A DNA stretch of 64,000 nt. Origin: Kribbella sp. NBC_00382. Lineage in GTDB: Bacteria > Actinomycetota > Actinomycetes > Propionibacteriales > Kribbellaceae. The position numbers and the translations under genes are program-made. Shown here in pieces: positions 33,101-41,163 of this stretch; positions within the stretch are counted from its first letter, which is position 1, and the number at the start of each line of letters is the position of its first letter. The notes beneath the pieces were generated by a model. The model did no database searches and had not been told where the DNA came from. It was given only the letters and a program-made list of their open reading frames with translations. Location of the stretch: contig NZ_CP107954.1 of the NCBI RefSeq assembly GCF_036067295.1, positions 5,394,001 to 5,458,000 on the forward strand, read 5' to 3'.

Positions 33101-36100
33101 TGAGCCGCGGTCCGATGCCGCGGACGCCGACCCGACCGCCGGGTCGACTGACGTGGACCCGGCGGCTGAATCCACCGATGCGGAGTCGCGTGGCGGTACT
33201 ACAGCTGCCGAGCCATCAGCGGGAACGCCGACTCCCGAGCCAGCGGCAACAACTACTTCCGATGTGGTTGCAGGTACCGACTCGACTGCCCGGTCCACTG
33301 GGGTGGAGCCGTTGGATGAAACCACTGGTGTCGAGTCGGGCAGCGGTACTGCCAGTGTCGACTCCCTGGCCGACGACGCAGGTGCTGACTCGGCTGCCGG
33401 GTCTGCTGGCATCGAGCTGTTGGCTGCATCGGACGGTGCGGCGCCGCACGGCGGTACTACAGCTGCCGAGCAGTCGGCGAGAACACCCACTCCGGAGCCG
33501 TCGGCGGGAACAACTACCGCCGGTGAGGTTGCGAGTGTCGACTCGGCCGTCGGGTCCACTGGCGTGGAGCCGTTGGCCGAATCCAGCGGTGCCGAGTCGC
33601 GCGGCGGTACCGCCGATGTCGAGTCGCCGGCCGGCGAGGCAGGCGCCGACTCGGCGGCGGAGTCCGCTGGCGTGGACTTGTTGGCCGAATCCGACGGCGC
33701 GGAGCCGCTCGGCGGTACTACCGATGCCGAGCCACCGGCGGAGACGCGCGGCGGTGCGACTGGGGAACTGTTGGCCGATTCGGACGGCGCGGAGTCGCGC
33801 GGTGGTACCGGCGGTACCAAGCCGAAGACCGAACCTGCGAAGACCGAACCTGCGGGGACCGAGGCTGCGGGGGCCGGTGCGCTCACCAGCGGTGCTGCTG
33901 TCGAGTCGGCGGCTGAGTCCGTTGGTGCTGAGTCGCTTGCTGGACGGGTGGTTGCCGAGACGGTCGGCGACACCGACGGTGCGGAGCTGGGCGAGACTGC
34001 TGGTGTCGAGGCGGTTCCTGCTGCGGATGTTGCTGAGTCCGAGGCTGAGGCCGTGGTCGACGTGGCCGGTGCTCCGGTGGAGGCGGCGGGACGACGTACG
34101 AAGTCTTCCGATCCTGAGGCGGAATCCGCAGTTGTAGCTGCAGCTGACGAGGCACCGACGTCCACCACCCCGGGCGGCGATGTAGCCGCCGAGCCAGCAG
34201 CAGCCGCACCCGTTGCAGCCTCGCAGCAGGCCACTCCGGACCTCGACCAAGAAACAACCCAGCTACCCGCGATCCGCGTCTCCGTCGACTCGGGTGACGC
34301 CGAGCCACCGACTGCTGACTCCGATAGCCCCGAGCGACCAACTGCCGACCTAACAAACCCTCAGGCCGACGCCGCCGACCAAGCTGAGCCCATCGAGCCG
34401 CAGACCAACGCTGCCGGGCGACCTGAGGTCGCCGAGCCGCAAGCGAACGCTGCCGAGCAAGCTGAGGTCACTGGGCCGCAGGCGGATGCTGCCGAGCAAG
34501 CGGAGGCCAACGAGCCCCAGGCCGACGTTGGTGAGCGAGCTGAGGTCGCCGAGGCGCAGACCGATGACGGCGAGCGCGCTGATCTCTCCGACCCACAGTC
34601 GGACGATGCTGAGGTCACCGAGCCTCAGACCGCTGAGGGCGAGGCTGGTGAGGTCGCTGGGGCGTCGGGGGACGATGGCGAGTCGGCCGAGGGCGGCGAG
34701 CTGCAGGTAGACGGCGTGGCGGCGGAGGTACAGGCCGTTGATGCTGAGGGCGCGGGCGTTGAGGCCGCGGATGTTGAGGCGGCCGAGGAGCGGGCTGGCG
34801 ATGCCGGAGGTGCTGGTGCGCCGGCGGTTGACGGTGCTGACGGCGTACAGGCTGGGGATGCTGCTGCCTCGCCGGATGTAGCTGGAGAGGCTGCTGCGCA
34901 GGCGGGCGAGGTAGAAGCTGCCGATGCCGATGCCGATGATGCTGGCTCGGTTGCCGAGGCTGGATCGGCGGTGGTTGCTGAGGCGAGTGCTGAGGAGTTG
35001 TTGGCGGGCGACTACGTGCGCATGCTGCCTGGCGTGGTGAAGGCAGCGGGCGGGGGCGGTGTGGCCTCGGAGGCTGCTGCTGGCTCGGTGGTTGCTGAGG
35101 CGAGTGCTGAGGAGTTGCTGGCGAGCGCCTACGTTCGGATGCTGCCTGGTGTGGTCAGGGCTGGTACTGAGGGCCGGGATGCTCAGGCTGTTGAGATAGC
35201 CGAGGATGTCGACGCAACTTCTGTAGAGGTTGCGAAGGTTGGTGAGGTCGTAGCGCCTGTCGGCGAGTTGGTTGAGGCTGCCGCCGCCGAGCCTGCACCC
35301 GCGAAGGTTGTTGGGGAGCGCGCGCGGAAGAGTGGGAGACCGGCCACGAAGGCTGGTGTGGTGGAGCCGGTGGCTGTGGTTGGGCTGGCGGGGCGGTTCC
35401 CGGGGGCCGGGTCGGTGGATGAGTTCTGGGAGAATCTGCTCGGCGGAGTGGAGAGTGTCCGGCGGTTCAGCGATGAGGAGCTGAAGGAGGCCGGGGGGAC
35501 TGACGCGTTCGGTGAGGAAGAGCTGGTCGCCGTCAGCGGTGCGCTCGATGACGTCGAGTTGTTCGACGCGGAGTTCTTCGGGCTCAGTGATCGTGAAGCG
35601 GAGCTGACCGACCCGGCGCAGAGGCTGTTCCTCGAGGTTTGCCAGCAGGCGCTCGAACACGGCGGGTATGCCGGAGCGTCGGGGCGGGTTGGAATTTTCG
35701 CCGGCTCGGGGATGAACCTCTACACCCAGCAGAACCAGCCGCCGGACTATCTCGCGACGCGCGTGGCTTATCGACTCGGCCTGACCGGCCCGGCCATCGG
35801 CGTACAGGCCGCTTGGTCTTCGTCCTTGGTCGCGGTTCACCTTGCCTGCCAGGCGTTGCGCAGTGGGGATGCGGATCTCGCGCTCGCCGGCGCCGCCGCG
35901 GTTCACGTGCCGCAGGCAACGGGCTACCACGCGAGCGCCCGCTCGATCCTCTCGCCGACCGGCCACGTCCGCGCCTTCGACGAAAAGGCTGACGGCACGG
36001 TCGGCGGCAACGGCGTCGCGGCGGTACTGCTCAAGCGGCTCGACCAGGCGGTGGCCGACGGCGACACCGTCTACGCCGTGATCAAGGGCTCTGCGGTCAC

Positions 36101-39100
36101 CAACGACGGCGGCCCCGACGGCCAGGTCGAGCTGGTCGAGCGCGCGCTGGAGAAGTCCGGCGTACCGGCCGCTTCCCTCAGCTATGTCGAGGCCAACGCC
36201 ACCGGTACTGCGGAAGACGACACCGTCGAGTTCCGCGCCCTCACCACGGCGCTGCGCAAGCACACCGACCAGACCGGCTTCATCACGATCGGCTCGGTGA
36301 AGCCCAACATCGGGCACCTCGACAGCGCCGCGGGCATGGCCGGCCTGATCAAGACCGTGCTGATGCTGCAGCACCGCACCCTCGTCCCGACCATCAACTA
36401 CAGCAGGCCGAACCCGGCCCTACAGGTTGCCGACAGCCCCTTTGTGATCGGTACCGAGGTCCGCGACTGGGAAGCCGGTACGCCGTTGCGCGCCGGCGTC
36501 AGCGCACTCGATGCCAAGGGCACCAGTGCGCACGTGATCCTCGAAGAGGCCCCGCGCCAGATCCGTCGCGGCGAGGACGGCCCCGTCGTCCTGCCGATCT
36601 CAGCGCCCGACCCGGACGCACTGGCCGACCTGGTGACGCTGTTCCGTACCGAGCTCGAAGAGGGCACTGGGCAACGACTCATCGACCTCGCCGGTACTGC
36701 GGCAATCGGCCGCCCCGCACATCGCCACCGCATCGCCGTCGCAGGCTCCTCCGAATCCGAGCTGGCCGAAGCACTGGCGTCCGCCGCGACCGCCGAGGTA
36801 CCGCGTGGCGGACCCGGCCCCCTCGGTTTCGCGTTCACCGGCCAAGGCGCTGCCCGGCGTGGGATGGCTGCAGGTCTGGCCGTGCGGTTCCCCGTTTTCC
36901 GCGCAGTCCTCGACGAGTGCGACAAGGTCTACGAAGAGGAGGTCGGCGGCAGACTGCTCGAGCTGCTCCTGACCCCGGCCGGCACTGACGACGGTGTCTG
37001 GCCGACCGAGACCGCGCAGCCAGCGCTCTTCGCCTTCGAATTGGCGCTCGCCCGCTTGTGGCAGTCGTTCGGAGTCCAGCCCGCGTTGGTGGTCGGGCAC
37101 AGCGTCGGCGAGTACGCCGCGTTGTGCGTGGCCGGTGCGTTGTCCCTGGCCGACGGCGTGAAGTTGACCGCGCAGCGCGGAGTACTGATGCAGCGCGGGA
37201 CCGTGCCCGGCGCGATGGTCGCCGTACGGGCCGATGCCGACCGCGTTCGCGAGCTGGCCCAGACGCCCGGTGTCGAGATTGCCGCAGGCAACGGTCCGCA
37301 GAACTTCGTACTGACCGGGTCCGAGGTGATCGTCGGGCAGCTGGCCGAGCAGCTCGACCGCCTGGAGCTCAAGTGGCAGCGGCTGGATGTCGATCGCGCG
37401 TTCCACAGCTCGCTGGTCGATCCGATCCTGGCCGACTTCGCCAAGGTCGTTGCCCAGATCAAGCTCAAGCCGTTGCGGATGCCGATGGTGTCGAGCTGGT
37501 CGGGCGAGTTGCTGGAGAGCGGTACTGCGCTCGACGGCGACTACCTGGTCGGACAGCTCCGGCAGCCGGTCCTGTTCGGTGACGCCGTCGAGGCGTTGAC
37601 CGCGGCCGGGTGCCGGCGGTTCCTGGAGCTCGGACCGGATGCGGTACTGAGCCCCGCCGGCCGTCGGATCGCGCCGAACAGCACGTGGATCCCGGCGCAG
37701 CGGCTCGGCCAGGACCCGGTGCTGGCGACGATGAACGGGCTGGCCGAGCTGTACGAGCAGGGCACCGAGATCGCGTGGGCGAAGGTGTACCCGGAGAGCG
37801 GTCGCGTGCCGCTGCCGACGTACCCGTTCCGTCGCGTGCATCACCCGGTCGACGCCTCGGCGCGGCCGGTGGCGTTGGCGCAGGCGCCGGTGGTCGAGGA
37901 GGAGCGTTCGATCGAACGGAGCGGAGCGGCGCTGAAGCGCATTCCGCTGGACCCGCCGGCTTCCGACGGCGTGGTCGTGCCCATGGTCGAGGAGATCGAT
38001 CTGTCGCCGTTCGCGATCCCGGCCGAGGACGATCCCGACCGGCTGAGCACGCTGACGATCGAGACCCCGGAGCCGGAGCCCGCGCCAGTGCAGCCGATCA
38101 CCGAGGCTGAGCCTGTTGAAGAACAGGACGACACCCCGGCACCAGTCGCCTCAGCCGCAGACCTCTACCGGGCCTCCCTGGAGGTCGTGCTCGATCTGAC
38201 CGGCGAGCAGCTGGGCCTGGAACCGTACGACCTGACGGTAGACCACACCTTCGCCGAACTCGGCGCGGACTCCCTGTCGATGCTGCGCGTCGTCGAGGAG
38301 GTCGGCCAGCGCTTCGACGTCGAGATCGCCGTCAGCGAACTCTTCGACGACCTCAACACCCCCCACAAGCTCGCCACAGCCGTTGCTTCCCGCAACCAAC
38401 CCGGCGACGACGAGGTCGACCCGCTCGACCTGCTGCGCCCCGCCGAGGAGCCCGTCACCAACGCAGACCCCCGTACTGCGCTCGCCGTGCTCGGCTCAGG
38501 CCTGGCCGAACTCGCCGCAAAGGTCGACGCCGCCGCAGCCGCCACGAGCGAAGCGGAGCTCCCCGGTTCGGGAATGGCCGCGCTGATGTCACAGCAACTG
38601 CGGGTCGCCGGCCAGCTCGTCGACGGCGTCACCAAGCTGATGCACGAGCAACTCGCGCTGCTCAACGACACGGCGCAGCGGCTCGAGACAGCGCAGCAGC
38701 TCGAGGCGAAGCAAAGCGCCGCGACTCTCGAAGTACCGAGTAAGCAGGACAAGGCGGAGGCCGAGAAAGCCAAGCGGGCAAGGGATCTGGAGTACTGGCA
38801 GACCGCCCTCGAAGGCGCCCAGCCGCTCGTCCTCCCGACCGATCGCCCGCGCCCGGCCAGCGACGACGTGATCGGCACCGTCACGCACGAGCTGAACTCG
38901 GAGATCGGCGACGCTGTCTTCGCGTTCAGCCGCGACCGGCGGGTCAGCCCGTTGATGACGATGCTCGCCGCCGTCGGCACCGTGCTCGGCCGCTTCGCCG
39001 ACCAGGACGACCTCACCATCGGTACCGCGGCCCTCCGTCGCCCCGGCGACTCCGCGCGGCAACCGGCCCTGCCGCTCCGCCTCGACCTCACCGGCGAGCC

Positions 39101-41015
39101 CGACCTGGGCGATCTCGCGCAGCGCGTCCGCGAGATCACCACCACTGCGGTCGACCACTCGACCGCCGACCTCGCCACGCTCGAGCAGGACCCGCTGTTC
39201 CAGGTGCTCGTCGAGTTCGAGGCCGGCGACGAGGAGCTCGCGCCCAGCCTCGACCTCCGCTTCCGCCTCGCGTACCACGGCGGCGGCATCACCTGTACTG
39301 CGGACTACCGCGCCGGCCTCTTCGACCACCAGACCGTCAAGCGCCTGCTCGCCTACCTCGAAGCCGTCCTGCGCCGGGCGATCGAGGACCCGCGCCTCCC
39401 GCTGCCCGACCTGATGCTGCCGATCGAGGCCGACCAGAAGATCCTGGCCGAGTTCGAGGGCGAAGCGCCGCAGACCGGTCCGATCGGTCGGCTCCGCCGG
39501 GACGCCGTCGTCGCCGGTGAGCTCAGTGGCCTGCACACCCTCTTCGAGCAGCAGGTGGCCAGGACGCCGGATGCGATCGCGCTGATCCAAGGCGACCGCG
39601 AGATCTCGTACGTCGAACTCGATCGCCGCTCGAACGCGGTGGCCTGGCAACTCGTCGACCTCGGCGTGAAGCCCGGCCAGCTCGTCGCAGTACGGGTTGC
39701 CAGGGGAGCGGAGCTCGTCGTCGCAGTACTGGCCGTGCTGAAGTCCGGTGCTGCGTACCTGCCGCTGGACCCCGGCGTACCGGAGTCGCGCTGGGCGTTC
39801 ATGACCGCCGATGCAGGAGCAGTCGCGCTGGTCGGCGACGACGCGGCGCTGGCCGACAGGCTCGGGCTGCGACTGGTGCCGGTGGCAGCGGTCGACGGCG
39901 ACCTGCGGTCGAAGCAGGCGCCGCCGGTACGGGCCGCGGCCGACGACATCGCCTACTGCATCTACACGTCGGGCTCGACCGGCAACCCCAAAGGCGTCGC
40001 CGTACCGCACCGCGGCCCGGTCAACCTCATCCGGCACTACCTGCGCACCAGGCGATCGCTCCGCACGCTGCAGTGGACTTCATTCGGCTTCGACGTCCAC
40101 GTGCAGGAGATGTTCACCACGCTGGCCTCGGGCGCCGCGCTGGTACTGATCGGCGAGGACGACCGGTACGACCCGGACGCCGTCATCGCGGCGCTGAAGG
40201 ATCACGGGGTCGAGCGGATGTTCATGGCGTTCACGCCACTGACCGCGCTGCTCGCCACGATGCGCAAGGTGCCCGAGCTGCCCGCGCTGCGCGAGATCGT
40301 CGCAGGCAGCGAGGCGATGGTCGTCACGCACAAGATCCGCGACTTCCTCGAGGCACATCCGGAGTGCACGCTCTACAACGAGTACGGCCCGACCGAGGCA
40401 TCCGTGGTGACCACGATCCACCAGGTCGACCCGGACGAGGACCGGCCGTCCATCGGCCGGCCCATCGACGGCGTCGTGGTGCGCCTGCTCGACGAGGCGC
40501 TGCGGCCCGTACCGGTTGGTGCGATCGGTGAGATCCACCTGGGCGGCGTGGCCGTTGCCCAGGGCTACCTTGGCCGTCCTGACGAGACCGAGACCGCGTT
40601 CGTGAGCGACCCGGCGCATCCGGGCGGACGGTTGTACCGGAGCCGTGACCTCGGGCGCTGGCGTGCCGACGGTTCGCTGGACTACCTGGGTCGCGCTGAC
40701 GACCAGGTAAAGATCCGCGGGCACCGGGTCGAGCCGGGGGAGACGGAGCACGTACTGGCCGACCTGCCCGGCGTGATCGACGCCGTGGTGGTGGCCTGTG
40801 CTGACCCGGCCGGCGACACGTGCTTGATCGGGTACGTCGTACTTGAGGACAGCGATCCCGCAGTACTGGCGAACCTCCTGCTGGAGCTCACCAAGGAGCT
40901 GCCGATCTACCTGGTCCCGGCCGACCTGATCCCGGTCGAGGACCTCCCGCTGGACGCGTCCGGCAAGCTCGACCGCGCACGGCTCCCCGAACCCGAGTGG
41001 CTCAAGGGCAGCTGA
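30126..41015 (+). CDS. Giant CoA-ligase/PKS/NRPS hybrid with 1,150-residue repetitive linker and inactive ketosynthase
   Basis: A 3,629-residue multidomain protein in one frame. (1) Residues 1-575: adenylate-forming CoA-ligase (CAL) domain with MMTSGSSTGTPK near 178, WGMTE at 333-337 and catalytic Lys569. (2) About 600-1745: Ala/Thr/Ser/Glu-rich low-complexity tract built of several repeat families. (3) 1747-2145: ketosynthase in which the active-site Cys position is Trp1897 (QAAWSSSL) and the first His position is Asn2024 (EANATGT); His2064 is kept. (4) 2231-2575: acyltransferase with Ser2326 (GHSVGEY) and His2427 (RAFHSS), malonyl-type. (5) 2675-2758: carrier domain, Ser2716 (GADSLSML). (6) 2887-3115: only the C-terminal half of a condensation domain, without HHxxxDG. 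(7) 3135-3622: adenylation domain with YTSGSTGNPKG and Lys3614, specificity residues read by eye as DVQFIAEVVK, near proline codes. The protein then ends, with no carrier or thioesterase. GTG at 30138 with GAGGAG upstream is an alternative start. A clear terminator follows. No tailoring, export or regulator genes adjoin, so partners must act in trans. Product unknown. Confidence 0.93.
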   Translation: MRSGVDRPAISTGPALMIPAGYPRDLPSALLRAARDFGTAGVVEIGPDGRETRLDFPTLLELAARILAGLRANGVRAGDPAVVHCTEPVGFFAAFWACTLGGIRPLLMSPSPEGDTTEEGRERLRKVTDLLGWTVLIGRPSDLPNDLGLPVLDPDALAGHEPTTEFHRPAADDVAVLMMTSGSSTGTPKIIQLTHRGLVEFAAGTPAMLPVRPGQTTLNWLPLDHSGAFLLYHLLPVFTGCTNIHVATDWVLADPLRWLDLMDQHRVNHSWSPNFGYRLAGAAIAGEPDRHWDLSALRSLVSGGEQITVPVVSEFLRLTNRFGVVPETFVAAWGMTETVTGITFGRPGLTPNVHRVRISQTGVVEWVDQRTSAGKVAVARPGKGRTDAPGVLSLVSVGAPAPGATVRIVGPNGAVLPEGRIGQLQIASARVTPGYLGNPEADRAAFPAGNWPARKWLATGDQGFISGGQVVITGRDSERIILNGQTYYAHELEAIAATAPGAVAGLVAACGVADVALGTERLLIFYALSSESAEGVDEAIRSAIRGRLALDARVVGVPRRHFPTTPGGKILRPLLKQRWLDNTLETAPGPYATPPVASPYGDPVRPGSVPVSRSDYDEDPSEQTTELPIVRLAWRRTLQDSIPHPPERPTLGANRHPAPTEPDTETHASGSATEPPATATAGTTASTGTTGTTASAGTTASAGTTASTGTSASTGASAADSISADSLTRAAGVESPPEALEANTPRRTGGAESTEPTTAETPADADSAADPTPVATSTDSPARATAAEPPTEAPEATTPRRTGRAETPARTTADALADADADAESATDSTADSTSADSPARATAAEPPTEAPEANTPTPTSGAKTPAEPPADAPADAASASDPAADSTGPDSPAPTGIESRADDEAAHDAAADSTAGPTGVDLSADSDGAGTHGGRTGVESRADDAGVDSAAGSTGAELLADSDGAGTRGGPTGVEVSEATPTDGLAEPTGAEPRSDAADADPTAGSTDVDPAAESTDAESRGGTTAAEPSAGTPTPEPAATTTSDVVAGTDSTARSTGVEPLDETTGVESGSGTASVDSLADDAGADSAAGSAGIELLAASDGAAPHGGTTAAEQSARTPTPEPSAGTTTAGEVASVDSAVGSTGVEPLAESSGAESRGGTADVESPAGEAGADSAAESAGVDLLAESDGAEPLGGTTDAEPPAETRGGATGELLADSDGAESRGGTGGTKPKTEPAKTEPAGTEAAGAGALTSGAAVESAAESVGAESLAGRVVAETVGDTDGAELGETAGVEAVPAADVAESEAEAVVDVAGAPVEAAGRRTKSSDPEAESAVVAAADEAPTSTTPGGDVAAEPAAAAPVAASQQATPDLDQETTQLPAIRVSVDSGDAEPPTADSDSPERPTADLTNPQADAADQAEPIEPQTNAAGRPEVAEPQANAAEQAEVTGPQADAAEQAEANEPQADVGERAEVAEAQTDDGERADLSDPQSDDAEVTEPQTAEGEAGEVAGASGDDGESAEGGELQVDGVAAEVQAVDAEGAGVEAADVEAAEERAGDAGGAGAPAVDGADGVQAGDAAASPDVAGEAAAQAGEVEAADADADDAGSVAEAGSAVVAEASAEELLAGDYVRMLPGVVKAAGGGGVASEAAAGSVVAEASAEELLASAYVRMLPGVVRAGTEGRDAQAVEIAEDVDATSVEVAKVGEVVAPVGELVEAAAAEPAPAKVVGERARKSGRPATKAGVVEPVAVVGLAGRFPGAGSVDEFWENLLGGVESVRRFSDEELKEAGGTDAFGEEELVAVSGALDDVELFDAEFFGLSDREAELTDPAQRLFLEVCQQALEHGGYAGASGRVGIFAGSGMNLYTQQNQPPDYLATRVAYRLGLTGPAIGVQAAWSSSLVAVHLACQALRSGDADLALAGAAAVHVPQATGYHASARSILSPTGHVRAFDEKADGTVGGNGVAAVLLKRLDQAVADGDTVYAVIKGSAVTNDGGPDGQVELVERALEKSGVPAASLSYVEANATGTAEDDTVEFRALTTALRKHTDQTGFITIGSVKPNIGHLDSAAGMAGLIKTVLMLQHRTLVPTINYSRPNPALQVADSPFVIGTEVRDWEAGTPLRAGVSALDAKGTSAHVILEEAPRQIRRGEDGPVVLPISAPDPDALADLVTLFRTELEEGTGQRLIDLAGTAAIGRPAHRHRIAVAGSSESELAEALASAATAEVPRGGPGPLGFAFTGQGAARRGMAAGLAVRFPVFRAVLDECDKVYEEEVGGRLLELLLTPAGTDDGVWPTETAQPALFAFELALARLWQSFGVQPALVVGHSVGEYAALCVAGALSLADGVKLTAQRGVLMQRGTVPGAMVAVRADADRVRELAQTPGVEIAAGNGPQNFVLTGSEVIVGQLAEQLDRLELKWQRLDVDRAFHSSLVDPILADFAKVVAQIKLKPLRMPMVSSWSGELLESGTALDGDYLVGQLRQPVLFGDAVEALTAAGCRRFLELGPDAVLSPAGRRIAPNSTWIPAQRLGQDPVLATMNGLAELYEQGTEIAWAKVYPESGRVPLPTYPFRRVHHPVDASARPVALAQAPVVEEERSIERSGAALKRIPLDPPASDGVVVPMVEEIDLSPFAIPAEDDPDRLSTLTIETPEPEPAPVQPITEAEPVEEQDDTPAPVASAADLYRASLEVVLDLTGEQLGLEPYDLTVDHTFAELGADSLSMLRVVEEVGQRFDVEIAVSELFDDLNTPHKLATAVASRNQPGDDEVDPLDLLRPAEEPVTNADPRTALAVLGSGLAELAAKVDAAAAATSEAELPGSGMAALMSQQLRVAGQLVDGVTKLMHEQLALLNDTAQRLETAQQLEAKQSAATLEVPSKQDKAEAEKAKRARDLEYWQTALEGAQPLVLPTDRPRPASDDVIGTVTHELNSEIGDAVFAFSRDRRVSPLMTMLAAVGTVLGRFADQDDLTIGTAALRRPGDSARQPALPLRLDLTGEPDLGDLAQRVREITTTAVDHSTADLATLEQDPLFQVLVEFEAGDEELAPSLDLRFRLAYHGGGITCTADYRAGLFDHQTVKRLLAYLEAVLRRAIEDPRLPLPDLMLPIEADQKILAEFEGEAPQTGPIGRLRRDAVVAGELSGLHTLFEQQVARTPDAIALIQGDREISYVELDRRSNAVAWQLVDLGVKPGQLVAVRVARGAELVVAVLAVLKSGAAYLPLDPGVPESRWAFMTADAGAVALVGDDAALADRLGLRLVPVAAVDGDLRSKQAPPVRAAADDIAYCIYTSGSTGNPKGVAVPHRGPVNLIRHYLRTRRSLRTLQWTSFGFDVHVQEMFTTLASGAALVLIGEDDRYDPDAVIAALKDHGVERMFMAFTPLTALLATMRKVPELPALREIVAGSEAMVVTHKIRDFLEAHPECTLYNEYGPTEASVVTTIHQVDPDEDRPSIGRPIDGVVVRLLDEALRPVPVGAIGEIHLGGVAVAQGYLGRPDETETAFVSDPAHPGGRLYRSRDLGRWRADGSLDYLGRADDQVKIRGHRVEPGETEHVLADLPGVIDAVVVACADPAGDTCLIGYVVLEDSDPAVLANLLLELTKELPIYLVPADLIPVEDLPLDASGKLDRARLPEPEWLKGS
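32298..32850 (+). repeat. Tandem 54-58-residue coding repeats in the linker of the giant synthase
   Basis: Four repeat starts, each GACTCGC followed by similar sequence, at 32298, 32460, 32634 and 32796 (spacing 162, 174 and 162 bases, all multiples of three). Protein units begin DSPARATAAEPPTEAPEA or a variant. Other repeat classes follow downstream up to about 34800. Confidence 0.8.
34971..35156 (+). repeat. Duplicated 23-residue motif just before the ketosynthase
   Basis: Two near-identical copies (34971-35039, residues 1616-1638; 35088-35156, residues 1655-1677) with core AEELLA..YVRMLPGVV. Unlike the surrounding low-complexity sequence it contains Leu, Met, Tyr, Val and Arg in an amphipathic pattern. 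Confidence 0.85.
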
Positions 41016-41024
41016 CTACGTCAA

Positions 41025-41060
41025 AACCCCACGCACTCCTCTGCGTGGGGTTCTTTCGTT
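41025..41060 (+). terminator. Intrinsic terminator after the giant synthase gene
   Basis: AACCCCACGCA (41025-41035) pairs with TGCGTGGGGTT (41042-41052), followed by CTTTCGTT, 9 bases after the stop codon. Confidence 0.9.
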
Positions 41061-41163
41061 CCGGTGAAGTCGGTTCTGCACCGTGTACGGGGTTTGTGTG
41101 CCGGCGGCTACCCTCCCGCAACCTCCGGCCTACCGTCCACGATGCAGAACCCGCGCTCGATCC

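Noticed and set aside
31970..34234. A 754-codon minus-strand frame and a 622-codon plus-strand frame in the linker of the giant synthase
   Set aside because: Both are shadows of the repetitive Ala/Thr/Ser codons; the composition is low-complexity and there is no ribosome binding site. The main frame is continuous with intact catalytic domains on both sides.
29780..41060. tRNA-Val as attachment site for an integrated island carrying the giant synthase
   Set aside because: No repeat of the tRNA 3' end was seen downstream of the synthase and there is no integrase in the window.
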